From: Mycocentrospora acerina
Lineage: Eukaryota > Ascomycota > Dothideomycetes > Pleosporales
Length of the DNA stretch: 64,000 bases
Assembly: GCA_022701365.1 (NCBI GenBank)
Contig: JAKUHH010000284.1
Coordinates: forward strand, 434,001 to 498,000
Direction: 5' to 3'
The notes below the pieces were generated by a model. The model was not told the origin of the DNA and did not search any database. It saw nothing but the letters and a program-made list of their open reading frames with translations. Position numbers and translations under genes: made by a program. This document shows, one piece after another, positions 23,364 through 33,218 of the stretch (position 1 is the stretch's first letter; the number at the start of each line of letters is the position of its first letter).

Positions 23364-24410
23364 TTGTTCTATGCTTGCGGTGGGGAAATAGGTATACATG
23401 AGGTATCAATAAGCCATATTTCTGGGGCATGGCTGATGGATTCTGGTCTTGCACATAATGTGTGGGGAAGATTGTCATTATTCAAGCTGGGCTTATAGTG
23501 ATTTGCCGATATTTATAGTCATGTTTATACTCAAGCTCCTACAAATCTAACCGTTCAGAATTACTTGACATGTATTAGTGTTGAGCTTGCTAGCGAACGA
23601 AATGTTGAATCATTTGACACTTGACTTGCCATATCTGCAGGTTTTCTTGCTGCAGAGGAACATGAGTGACGTTCAGAAGTAAGTCAGACTGTATCGATTC
23701 TTATCCTTCCTGCAACAAGAGGAATAGACGTAAATTGTCTTGTAAGGCTCAAAGTTTTTGGTGTACCATCCGCAAGTATTTTGCAATTTATCTGAACCGA
23801 AATGCGTTGGCTGCATACAGAATGGCAAAATAAGATTCAGGTGGAGGTGAAAGACAACAGCCGCGACACAGAGAAGCTTTAACTGACTACAGATAAAATT
23901 TCTGAAGTCAGGCGAGAGAAATGCAAACATTGGAAACAAATTGTGTCAAGTTTGAAGACGTCTCGGCAGGCCTTCCTTCCTTTCACGAGGAACAGTCAAT
24001 CGACTTTCTCGCCCAAAAGCCAAGGTATATATTCCGACCTTTTGCCTTTATTCTCGAGTTGTTGGGAATCGATGTCCACGTGCAGGCATCACAGTAAATT
24101 AGAGTGAAAGCTGTACGCTGCACTCCTTCACCTTTTGTCCGGATTGGTGAGCTCGCATCTCCGGCTTTCCAGCGGTTTCGATTTGGTGTTGTGGCGCTAG
24201 CGCGAGATTGAGCACGGACGATCCATGGTTGCGGCAACCTAGCTTCACCTTCGTCACCAAGCTCCCTCTACTTAAACCACGACGTCCACTCCATCCTTCC
24301 ATCAAACCCCCCCACAACCACCCCAAACTCACCCACGCCACAGCTCAAAAACTCTCCCCTCATATAACAACCTTCCCCAGCTGCACCGCGTACACCGCTA
24401 GAGTCTCATA
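23364..24410. other. Intergenic: promoter region of CDC48
   Basis: About 1 kb holds the 3' UTR of the RFTS gene and the CDC48 promoter. The last 200 bp are C- and A-rich, as is usual upstream of strongly expressed fungal genes. No open frame has family features. Confidence 0.5.
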
Positions 24411-27079
24411 ATGTCGGCCGAACCTGACTATAAGGCTCCCACCAAGCCAGATCTTTCAAAGTATGCTTGTTTGCCACCGACATCAAGCACAAGAAACATT
24501 CACTAACAACTCGCAGGGATCCTTCAGGCGCTGAGCGCAAAGATGTACTTATCACCAGGCAACTTGCACAAGCCCCTCTTACTGACACGCCACAGGCCGA
24601 TGAGACAGCAACAGCCATTCTCAAGAAGAAGAAGAAGCCTAACTCGCTGATGTGAGCGCAAGAAGATATCCCAAATCGATACAGCATACTGATACCTTGC
24701 AGCGTTACGGATGCCGTGAACGATGACAACTCGATTATCGCCCTCTCTAACAACACCATGGAGACGCTTCAGCTCTTCCGCGGTGACACTGTCCTCGTCA
24801 AGGGCAAGAAGCGCAAGGACACAGTACTCATCGTGCTTGCCGATGACGACCTCGATGACGGGTCAGCGCGGATAAACCGAGTTGTTCGCCACAACTTGCG
24901 GGTCAAGCACGGTGATGTTATCACCATCCATCCATGCCCCGATATCAAATACGTAAGTATCAACAAACTCCGTCTCTTGCTCAAAGCTGACAGAAATGTG
25001 TAGGCCAAGCGCATCGCAGTTCTTCCCATTGCAGACACAGTCGAGGGCATCACCGGCTCGTTATTCGACGTCTTCCTCGCCCCGTACTTCCGCGAAGCAT
25101 ACCGACCTGTGCGTCAAGGCGACACTTTCACAGCGCGTGGTGGTATGCGACAAGTCGAGTTCAAGGTTGTGGAGGTTGATCCACCAGAGTTCGGTATCGT
25201 CGCACAGGACACAGTAATCCACTGCGAGGGCGAGCCAATTCAGCGCGAAGACGAGGAGGGCAACCTCAACGAGGTCGGCTATGACGACATCGGTGGTTGC
25301 CGCAAGCAGATGGCACAGATTCGCGAGCTCGTCGAGCTGCCGCTGAGACATCCTCAGCTCTTCAAGTCTATCGGTATCAAGCCCCCACGTGGTATCCTCA
25401 TGTATGGGCCACCTGGTACCGGTAAAACGCTGATGGCTCGTGCCGTCGCCAACGAGACTGGCGCGTTCTTCTTCCTGATCAACGGCCCCGAAATCATGTC
25501 GAAGATGGCTGGTGAGTCGGAATCGAACCTACGCAAGGCCTTTGAGGAGGCAGAGAAGAACTCGCCAGCGATCATCTTCATTGACGAGATCGACTCGATT
25601 GCGCCCAAGCGTGACAAGACCAACGGAGAGGTTGAGCGCCGTGTTGTTTCACAGTTGCTCACCCTCATGGATGGCATGAAGGCCCGCTCGAACGTTGTTG
25701 TCATGGCCGCTACCAACCGACCAAACTCGATCGATCCTGCCCTTCGTCGTTTCGGGCGCTTTGACCGCGAGGTCGACATTGGTATTCCCGACCCAACCGG
25801 CCGTTTGGAGATTATGCAGATTCACACCAAGAACATGAAGCTTGGCGATGATGTTGACCTACAGACGATTGCTGCTGAGACGCATGGTTACGTCGGTTCC
25901 GATTTGGCGTCCCTTTGCTCCGAGGCCGCTATGCAGCAGATTCGTGAGAAGATGGACTTGATCGATTTGGACGAGGATACCATTGATGCCGAGGTTCTCG
26001 ACTCTCTCGGTGTTACTATGGAGAACTTCCGCTTCGCTCTCGGCATCTCCAATCCCTCCGCTCTCCGTGAGGTTGCTGTTGTCGAGGTTCCCAACGTGCG
26101 ATGGGAGGACATTGGTGGTCTTGAGGAGGTCAAGCGTGAGCTCATCGAGAGCGTGCAGTACCCTGTGGACCACCCCGAGAAGTTCCTCAAGTTCGGTATG
26201 TCTCCATCGCGAGGCGTGCTCTTCTACGGTCCTCCTGGTACGGGTAAGACGCTGCTCGCCAAGGCTGTTGCCAACGAGTGCGCGGCCAATTTCATCTCGA
26301 TCAAGGGTCCCGAGCTGCTCTCCATGTGGTTTGGTGAGTCTGAGAGCAACATCCGCGACATTTTCGACAAAGCGCGTGCTGCTGCACCCTGTGTCGTATT
26401 CCTCGACGAGTTGGACTCGATCGCAAAGTCCCGTGGTGGATCTCAGGGTGACGCTGGTGGTGCTTCTGACCGTGTTGTCAACCAGCTTCTCACTGAGATG
26501 GATGGTATGACATCGAAGAAGAACGTCTTCGTCATTGGTGCCACCAACAGGCCCGAGCAGCTCGACAATGCTCTGTGCCGACCCGGGCGTCTCGACACTC
26601 TTGTCTACGTTCCGCTGCCCGACCAGGCTTCTCGTGTTAGCATCCTGAAGGCTCAGCTTCGCAAGACTCCTGTCGCCGACGACATTGACATTGACTTTAT
26701 TGCGTCCAACACGCACGGGTTCTCTGGTGCGGATCTTGGCTTCGTTACGCAGCGTGCGGTCAAGCTTGCCATTAAGCAGTCGATTTCGTTGGATATTGAG
26801 CGACGAAAGGAGCGTGAGGCAGCGGGCGAGGATGTTGAGATGGAGGAGGATGTCGAGGACCCTGTTCCCATGCTCACCAAGGCTCACTTTGAGGAGGCGA
26901 TGCGTTCTGCGCGCCGATCGGTGACGGATGTGGAGATTCGCAGGTACGAGGCATTTGCGCAGTCGATGAAGAACTCTGGCGGCTCCAGCTTCTTCCGCTT
27001 CCCCGATGCGGAACAGGCAGCTGCGGGCGAGGCCAACACATTTGGCAACGCTGGCGAGGACGAGGACCTGTACAACTAG
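24411..27079 (+). CDS. CDC48: AAA+ ATPase Cdc48/p97
   Basis: Exons 24411-24460, 24517-24651, 24703-24952 and 25004-27079 give 836 residues. The N domain (residues about 1-220) is followed by two AAA modules. Walker A motifs GPPGTGKT lie near 280 and 554. Walker B motifs are IIFIDEIDSIAP and VVFLDELDSIAKSR. Arg-finger regions FGRFDREVDIG and RPGRLDTLVYVP are present. The C-terminus ends in EDEDLYN, the short tail with the conserved Tyr that binds cofactors. The hexameric segregase pulls ubiquitinated proteins from membranes and complexes for proteasomal degradation, including in ERAD. The N-terminus is roughly 20 residues longer before the IVTDAVNDDNS block than I recall for yeast. Introns are confined to the N-terminal 145 codons. 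Confidence 0.98.
24470..24478 (-). promoter_or_regulatory. PACE-like 9-mer in CDC48 intron 1 (weak)
   Basis: The plus strand reads TTTGCCACC, the reverse complement of the yeast proteasome control element GGTGGCAAA, ten bases into intron 1. In budding yeast this element controls proteasome genes and CDC48. The same 9-mer also occurs at 40093-40101 away from any such gene, so chance is quite possible. Confidence 0.2.
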
Positions 27080-27710
27080 ACGAGATTGGTTGGGGACATG
27101 TAGTGGATATGAAATTTATGAAGCATGGCATTGGTTTGGGGGGGGGTTGTGTGTGGTGTGAGAGGAGGCAAGGGAAGTGATGGTTTGCAGGATGGCAGCC
27201 GATTTTGATATTAGACGAAAGGATAATGAATGGTGGCTTGTAAGCAAGTAGGCTTGTAAGCAAGTAGGCAGGCAGGGGATTGATGATGATGGCTGATTTA
27301 TGAATGAAAGCGAATGTGAAATGCACAAAGTTTCTTGTTGATGTTGAATTGATGTTGTGGATAAAATGACAAAAGTAGGATTGTAATTGTTCAAGTATGT
27401 GTGTGGTTTGTCAAGTGATTCGAAACGAAACTAAACTTGTTTTCCAATTCTTAATAACCTTGTATGAATGAATTATTTGTATAAGAACATTCCCTTTTAA
27501 GCCATTCCCTCTTTCTAAATTTTTATTTTCTCTCTTTGCTCTCATTCACACTCACTCACACACACACATCCTTACACATCCATACACATCTATGCACGAT
27601 CTCTTCCACGGACTATGACCAGAAAGAAAGAGGGGGGCATGCTAGACCATGTCTATTCCTGTTCTCTTTCGTCTTCCGTTCGTGTCTTCTTTCTTTTCCC
27701 CCTTGGTTTC

Positions 27711-27714
<4 letters not shown>

Positions 27715-27745
<31 letters not shown>
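27715..27745. repeat. (CT)n microsatellite
   Basis: An almost perfect run of CT dinucleotides, about 15 units, lies in the intergenic space downstream of CDC48. Confidence 0.95.
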
Positions 27746-27748
<3 letters not shown>

Positions 27749-27866
27749 ACAAAGTCTGTCGAAAGGTTGCTTGGTTCCTCCCCCTCTACCGGTAGAAGTG
27801 GAGAGAAAGTGGCGTTGGTTTGATGGTATTGGATGGGGTGTTTTCTCGGTGGTGCAAGTATATGCA

Positions 27867-27937
27867 CATGTGTGTGTGTATATATATTTATGTGTATATA
27901 TATTTATGTGTATATATATATATATATGTGTGTGTGC
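27867..27937. repeat. Compound (TG)n(TA)n microsatellite
   Basis: Alternating TGTG and TATA tracts, with the block tgtatatatattta repeated, form a purine-pyrimidine alternating stretch of about 70 bp. Confidence 0.95.
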
Positions 27938-28011
27938 GGGTGTTTGTATTGGTGAAATAGTAGAACAAGGGTGGATGAAGAGAGGAGGAAGAGGAGGAGG
28001 AGGAGGAGGCA

Positions 28012-28428
28012 TCACTTGTCGTCCTGGGCAGTAATGTCGCAGACCTTGTTGAGCTCCCTCTGGACCGTCTTGGCGCCCTCGACGACGGCCTTTTGTGGGA
28101 CCCTCAGGTCGTACTCGATGGCGTCTCCGTTTGTGGTGCCGTTGGCTCGGTCTGGGGATTTTGTGCGCTGCTGGGATTTGATCTGGTCCATGGCCATGGT
28201 TCGGGCTTGCTCCATGGTGGTGGCCTGGCCGGAGCGGAACAGGTCGGTGATGTAGTCTTTGAGCTGGTCCATGAAGCCCGAGGCCTGGAGCTCGTGCGTC
28301 ATGGTGTTTTCAATGTTGCGGATGCCGTCGCCGGAGAGGAGGGCCGTGTAGATTTGGTTGCGGGTGGCTGGCGGGATACTGCTTTGGGCCTGGGAGGTGG
28401 TCATGGTGATGGGCTTGGCGGTTGACAT
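28012..28428 (-). CDS. SUS1: SUS1/ENY2-like transcription and mRNA-export factor
   Basis: A single open frame of 138 residues. After a Ser/Thr/Gln-rich leader the helical order resembles ENY2/Sus1: an initial helix (NQIYTALLSGDGIRNIENTM), then LQASGFMDQLKDYITDLFR, which matches the family's L-x-x-x-G-W-x-D-x-(L/V)-K core with Phe for Trp. The closing helix (AVVEGAKTVQRELNKVCDI) has the place and spacing of the family's last helix. Sus1 works in the SAGA deubiquitinase module and in TREX-2 at the nuclear pore. The protein is longer than usual (about 100 residues) because of the leader and an insertion (KSQQRTKSPDRANGTTNGD). Fungal SUS1 genes often carry introns; none is needed here. The assignment rests on pattern and should be taken as probable. 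Confidence 0.62.
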   Translation of the reverse strand: MSTAKPITMTTSQAQSSIPPATRNQIYTALLSGDGIRNIENTMTHELQASGFMDQLKDYITDLFRSGQATTMEQARTMAMDQIKSQQRTKSPDRANGTTNGDAIEYDLRVPQKAVVEGAKTVQRELNKVCDITAQDDK

Positions 28429-29458
28429 TTGGACGGTGGGTTTCAGGCGAGTATGGGGCTTTGTCGATGGTGAGGGGAAGCTGGGATGGGCTAGTGACGG
28501 GTGTTTGTGGGTTTAATTTGACGATCGACAGGGCCGGGGTTGGATTGGGGAACTAGTTGGGAGGCTGATTTATTTTTGCTTGTTGGTGTGGATGTGGATG
28601 TTGTGGTGGGTGGGTGAGTGGGTGAGGGGGTGAGTGTGAGTGGGTAAGTGTGAATGGGTAAGTGGTGCAGATGGGTGCTTTTTGTGGCCAGGAGATGTGA
28701 GAGGGGAGGGTGTATGGGATGTGAGTGGTGGATGTAGTGTGTGTGTGAGTGGTGAGTGCAGTGTGTGAGAGTGGTGAGTGCAGTGTATATGAGTGCTGAG
28801 TGCAGTGCATGTCAGTGCTGTGCCTGTGCCTGTGCCCAAGACTCAAGACCAGCGACCAGTTCCTGCGTCGTTCGCTCAGACCCAGCAAGCTTGCGCATGG
28901 GCCACGCCGCCGACAGGCACTGGGCGCTGGGCTCTGGGCGCCGGTTTCTCAGCGAGCCGGGATTGCATGGCGACAGTGGCAGGCCCGCGCTCGACTGCAC
29001 TCGGTGACTGCATCCCACGTCTCGTCCTCGCGCGCTCCGTGTTTGGTTTGCCCTGCCTGTCCCAGCCTGCCCGCCCCGCCCGCACCGCTGCCTGTCGCCG
29101 TTGTTGGAGACCCGCTGCGCCGCGCGCTTCCCTCCCCCCATAGCGCATTACGACGCCCCATCAACACAGCGCTTAACCGCCCGCCGCCTCTTCACACGAC
29201 TCCCGCACACCCCGCCTCGTCCGCCGCCCAAGCAACCCGTCCCGTCGCGCGCCAGCCGACGAGCACGCTTGTCGACGACGAAACCACCCCACGGCCGCCG
29301 CACTCTCCGCCAGCCCCGTCCACCACCGCGCCACACCACCGCGACACGCCGACCACTGCCTCTGCCCGCTGCCCGCTGCCTGCTGCGTCCGAGGCCAAGG
29401 CGGCGACTCTGCACCCGACTGCTGCTGCCCGTCGCCCTCGCCCTCGCCCGCCCTCGCC
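28429..29458. promoter_or_regulatory. Divergent promoter region, SUS1-like / STE50
   Basis: About 1 kb. The left part (28560-28810) is rich in GTGAGTG-type units with a strongly G-rich plus strand. The right part (28860-29458) is very C-rich and probably holds a long STE50 5' UTR. The long frames of the right part have the bias of GC-rich non-coding DNA. Confidence 0.5.
28560..28810. repeat. Degenerate GTGAGTG-rich low-complexity tract with a G-quadruplex pattern
   Basis: Units of GGGTGAGTG and GTGAGTGCAGT follow each other on the plus strand. Four G-runs at 28608-28630 are spaced by 1, 5 and 3 bases, fitting the G3+N1-7 rule for a G-quadruplex. Confidence 0.75.
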
Positions 29459-31154
29459 ATGGCCTACATGTCCCGCTACCAGGAGGACTCGGACGCCGAC
29501 GACGAGTTTGAGCGCAGCGTCTTCCAGAGCCCCGTCCTGCCCGTCGAGTACGAGAGCTCGCCCACGAGCTCCGGCCCGCTGAGCACCGAGCACACGCCCA
29601 CCACCTTTACCCACTCGCGAGACAGCAGGAGCAGCCCCACCGGCCTGCTGACCGACTGGACCGCCGAGCAGGCCGCCGACTTTGTGTCGGACGTGGGCCT
29701 GGAGCAGTATGCGGACACTTTTGTCGGTAGGTGGCCCCCCGCAGCCTGAGCCAGCATCAGCTAACCACGCCTCGACACAGACGAGGGCATCACCGGCGAC
29801 GTCCTGGCCGCCCTGCAGCACGCAGAGCTCAAGGAGATGGGCATTGGGAGCGTGGGCCACCGCCTCACCATCCTCAAGGCCGTCTACGAGATCAAGGTCA
29901 AGCAGAACGTGCCCATGGAGCCAGACGACTACGTCCCATTGTGTATGTCGAAACTCTGCTCTTCGCTGTTCGGGCCTATGCTAACTGCCCCTTGCAGCCG
30001 CAGACACATCAGCACAGGAAGCTCCGCCAACACAGGACGACTTTGCCAAGGTGATTCGTGTCGTCCAGGCCCGGGACGAGCGCATACACACGGCCGAATC
30101 CGAGCTGCGGCATCTGCGAGAAGACCTCACCAGGGTCCTAGACGAGAACAAGCGGCTACGAGAGGAAATCCTGCCCATTGTGCGCATGCTCAAGGAGAGC
30201 CACCAGCCCCTGCCCACCCCCCACGAACAGCCCATCATATCACCACCACCGGCTCAAGAGCGGTCCAGCGGCAGCAGCCTGTCACGCAAGTTTTCCACAA
30301 AGAAGCTCTTCCTGGGCTCAGCGCCCAAAAACCCCTCTCCGACAATACAGGAGCACCGCGCTCTCGTCGACCATTCTTCCTTGGACCCCTCGGCCGCAGC
30401 CGTCGCAGCTTCCTCACACCTGACAGCATCCCTTGGCGGTGGCCCACAGCTGTCACCCAAGTCTCTTGCACAGCCCTCGCCCACATCGCCTGCCTATTCG
30501 CAGAACCAGTCGCGCCAGTACAGCCGCGACATTCCTCGAAGCGGACACAACGACCACGACAGTGCCTGGTCCCAATCCAGTCAATGGAATGCAGACTCGA
30601 GCCGTGATCCTCGCGCCACTCCTGCCTCGCTTTCTTCGCGAACCCCACGAACCAATCCCGTACTCACTCCAGTCCCTGACGACCGAGACCGCGACCGCGA
30701 CCGCGACCGCGACCCGCCGCTGTCAGGCGGCTCCTCGACAATGAACGCCTCTGCCTCCAACTCTGCACAACCACCGTCCTCGAATCCACAAGTCGAGATT
30801 TTCAAATCGTTCCGCGTGTCCATTGACGACCCGTGCCACAAAGTCCTTCCAGTCGCTCTCAAGAAATACAACATCACGGCAGATTGGCGGCAATACGCGC
30901 TGTACATTGTTCACGGCGATCAGGAACGTTGTCTAGGACTAAACGAGCGGCCACTTATTTTGTTTAAACAACTCGACAAGGAAGGCCGAAAACCCATGTT
31001 CATGCTCCGAAAGCACGCTGCTCCGGAACAAGGACACGTCAGCACCGTCGGCGGGAACGATATCCGGAGCGTAAATTCCAACTCGGGAGGAGGTGGGTTC
31101 GGGTGGGACAACAATCAAAGTCGCGGAACGCCATTGCCGGGTGGTGTGTTGTAG
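29459..31154 (+). CDS. STE50: Ste50-type MAPK adaptor with SAM and RA domains
   Basis: Exons 29459-29726, 29781-29942 and 29998-31154 give 528 residues. A SAM domain lies at about 62-130: DWTAEQAADFVSDVGLEQYA, then DEGITGDVLAALQHAELKEMG. A coiled-coil stretch follows at about 160-200 (ESELRHLREDLTRVLDENKR). A long Ser/Pro-rich linker contains an Asp-Arg dipeptide run. A Ras-association domain lies at about 409-480 (VEIFKSFRVSIDDPCHKVLP to LILFKQLDKEGRKPMFMLRK). Ste50 couples the MAPKKK Ste11 to Cdc42 and membrane signals in mating, filamentation and osmotic pathways. A Gly/Asn-rich tail ends the protein. Length fits filamentous fungal orthologues. Splice phases agree at all junctions. Confidence 0.93.
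30681..30718 (+). repeat. Coding hexanucleotide repeat (Asp-Arg)n in STE50
   Basis: GACCGC hexamers repeat about six times and encode DRDRDRDRDRD in the linker before the RA domain. Copy number is likely to vary between strains. Confidence 0.85.
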
Positions 31155-31845
31155 GCTGTCTTAATCAGCCCTCTGCTATGATTCGGCAGAATTGATTTGC
31201 TTTTGTGGGAACCCCCTGGACGGTGCTTGGATCGGACTGCAACCCCTCCTGGCCATGTTCCTGGAAAGGATACACGGGCAGGTTGTCGTACGTGCCTTTT
31301 TTTCTCTCTCTCTCCCTTTCTCCCGCAGCCCCGAGCTCGAGACTTGAAACCCACAATCGGAGATTCAACCTTGAAAACGAACAAACAAAAAAAGACGTTG
31401 CTAAAAAAAAAAAAAGGCACAGACGAATACATATTAATCAGATCCCTTTCTCCCTCACCCTACCCTCGGCGTCTCGCATGAATCGTCGATGATGACGGAG
31501 CGGCTGGCCGGCCAACCCATGGACCAACCAAGCAAGGTCAATAAATTCTGACCACACACGCACCGTTTGTTTCCCGCAAATAAGAAGAGTTTTGGGCGTT
31601 TTTTTTGGGGGATGGGGAGAATGAAATCATTTGCAAGGAGTTTTTTTTTTGGGAGAAAGAAAAGGGGGTCTCCCAATGATACTTGGGCCCTTTTTTTCTT
31701 TTCTTTTCTTCCTCTACTTTTTTATTCCTTTGCGCCGAGGGAGTTTTTTTTTTATCTTTTTTTTGTCTTTTTTCTTTAATTGTCTCCTGTCTTTTTTTCT
31801 TTAATTGTCTCCTGTCTATTTTTCCTTGTGTTTGTGTGTGTGTGC

Positions 31846-31876
<31 letters not shown>

Positions 31877-32516
31877 CTCCTTTTATTTTCTTATTGTTTT
31901 TTTTCCTCCCGTCTTCTTCTTCTTCATCATCATCATCGTCATATTCTTCATATTTTTTTTTCTTCTTCATATTCTCTACTTTGCTATGTAATTTTGGATT
32001 GTTGGAGCGCGCGCGCATTGCTTGCATGTATGGTGTGCTGAGAAGATTGATTGATTGATTGGCTGACTGGATGGATGGATGGATGGATGGATTGACTGCG
32101 GAGAGGGTGAGTGTGAGGTGTGCGCTTGCTTGCTTGCTTGCTTTTATGTAAGAAGTGAGAGAAGAGAAGGAGGGAAACGATGCTGTTGCTGCTGTTGTTG
32201 TTGAATTTCTCTAGTGTGCATGTCTGGGGAGATGTACGTATGTATGTGTGTGTTTTGAATAGCAGGTAGTAGATGGGGTTTTGCGGGGGATTGTACAGTT
32301 GGGAAAGATGGAGAGAAAGAATGGTTGAGAGATGAGAGGGAAATATGGCCAATGTCATCATACAAAGATATGAACATTTGACCGATTGACTGATTGACTG
32401 ATTGATTGATTGATTCATCATCTCTTCTTGATTTTCCCTTCATCTCACTTGACTCCCCTCGGATCCATGCTTATATATATATATATATATATATACCAAC
32501 ACTTCATCAACAACAC
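31155..32516. other. Intergenic, convergent STE50/CSL4, packed with simple repeats
   Basis: This holds both 3' UTRs. It contains a pyrimidine-rich tract (about 31690-31980) with a duplicated unit tttctttaattgtctcctgtc at 31770-31816. There are also (GATT/GGAT)n at 32045-32092, (CTTG)n at 32123-32142, (TGAT)n at 32384-32415 and (TA)n at 32471-32495. All open frames here are repeat-coded and rejected. Confidence 0.75.
31690..31980. repeat. Polypyrimidine tract with CT microsatellite
   Basis: The plus strand is almost only C and T for about 290 bp, including a TC run near 31845-31875. It lies downstream of both convergent genes. Confidence 0.85.
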
Positions 32517-33218
32517 TCAAAACGGCTTGGCCACCTTGCGACTCTCCCCCCTCCCCGTCACCGGATCCCTAACCTCCTTCCAACTAACCGGCCACATGAC
32601 CCTCCCTTCCTCACTCCGCGCGACCACAACCCCAAACGCATTCTCGCTCGTCCCCACAAAATAGCTGCTCTGATCCCCCAGACTAATCACCGTCCCGCGC
32701 ACCAAGTCCCCGACGCGGAAACTCTCCCCCACGACAATCTTGTCCTTTTCCGTCGCGCGGATGTCTTCGCGTCGGATCTGCGCGGCAAAGGGCTCGCGGC
32801 AGGGGTGGTTGTCGATGGCGAGGATCAGGCATGAGGCGCTGCGGGGGGTGAGGCGTGTGATGCGGCAGAGGACGGTGGAGGAGAGGGTTGGGAGGAGCGG
32901 GGCGCCGGAGCCGCTTGAAGGGCCGAGGATGCCTGGGGAGGATGTGGGGGTTGTGGAGGAGGGGCGCGAGATGGAGAGGAGGGTTGGTGTGGAAGTGGAG
33001 GAGGAGGGTTGTGGTTGTGATTGTGATTGTGATTGTGATTGTGATTGTTGTGGTTGTTGGGATTTGGACGCATTTGATTGAGAGGTTGGGGTCGAGATTA
33101 CCGGCCCGGCAATGGAGGCGTAGATTTTGGACGAGTGAATGTGTGTTCCTGGGCCTGGGAGGTACTTGTCTACGCCGCCGAGGAGTTGCCCTGGGAGCGC
33201 TATCGAGGGGAGCGCCAT
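32517..33218 (-). CDS. CSL4: Exosome component Csl4
   Basis: A single-exon gene of 233 residues starting MALPSIALPGQLLG. The N-terminal Csl4 domain shows PGQLLGGVDKYLPGPGTHIH and then KIYASIAGPV. The central linker contains a Gln-Ser run (residues about 54-68) coded by a GTGATT-type repeat, and Ser/Thr/Pro-rich sequence. The S1 RNA-binding part covers about residues 108-200 (LPTLSSTVLCRITRLTPRSA to VGDLVRGTVISLGDQSSYFV). The C-terminal end carries the zinc-ribbon-like region of eukaryotic Csl4 without clear Cys pairs. Csl4 is one of three cap proteins of the RNA exosome and binds RNA at the entry pore. An in-frame ATG does not occur closer upstream than 33218. Confidence is high. Confidence 0.92.
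   Translation of the reverse strand: MALPSIALPGQLLGGVDKYLPGPGTHIHSSKIYASIAGPVISTPTSQSNASKSQQPQQSQSQSQSQSQPQPSSSTSTPTLLSISRPSSTTPTSSPGILGPSSGSGAPLLPTLSSTVLCRITRLTPRSASCLILAIDNHPCREPFAAQIRREDIRATEKDKIVVGESFRVGDLVRGTVISLGDQSSYFVGTSENAFGVVVARSEEGRVMWPVSWKEVRDPVTGRGESRKVAKPF
33011..33060 (-). repeat. Coding (TGTGAT)n repeat giving a Gln-Ser run in CSL4
   Basis: About seven units of TGTGAT or TGTTGT on the plus strand encode QSQSQSQSQPQ in the linker of Csl4. Confidence 0.85.

Larger units (their letters stand above)
27080..28011. other. Intergenic, convergent 3' ends, rich in simple repeats
   Basis: It lies between the stops of CDC48 and the SUS1-like gene. It contains a direct repeat of gcttgtaagcaagtagg (27237-27270), a CT run, and TG/TA runs. 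The frames found here are made of repeat-coded residues and are not genes. Confidence 0.7.

Noticed and set aside
24470..24478. A firm regulatory call for the PACE-like 9-mer
   Set aside because: A second copy near an unrelated gene and the expected chance frequency make a firm call unsafe, so it is kept only as a weak feature.
25859..26887. A 342-codon minus-strand frame opposite CDC48
   Set aside because: It is complementary to conserved AAA+ exons. Codon bias of CDC48 keeps the antisense frame open.
28800..29582. Long Pro/Arg/Ala-rich frames before and across the STE50 start
   Set aside because: GC-rich 5' region frames without domains; the SAM-RA frame starts at 29459.
31683..32058. Phe/Ser/Leu-rich frames near 31.7-32.0 kb that look like membrane proteins
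   Set aside because: They are read-through of T-rich and CT-rich repeats.
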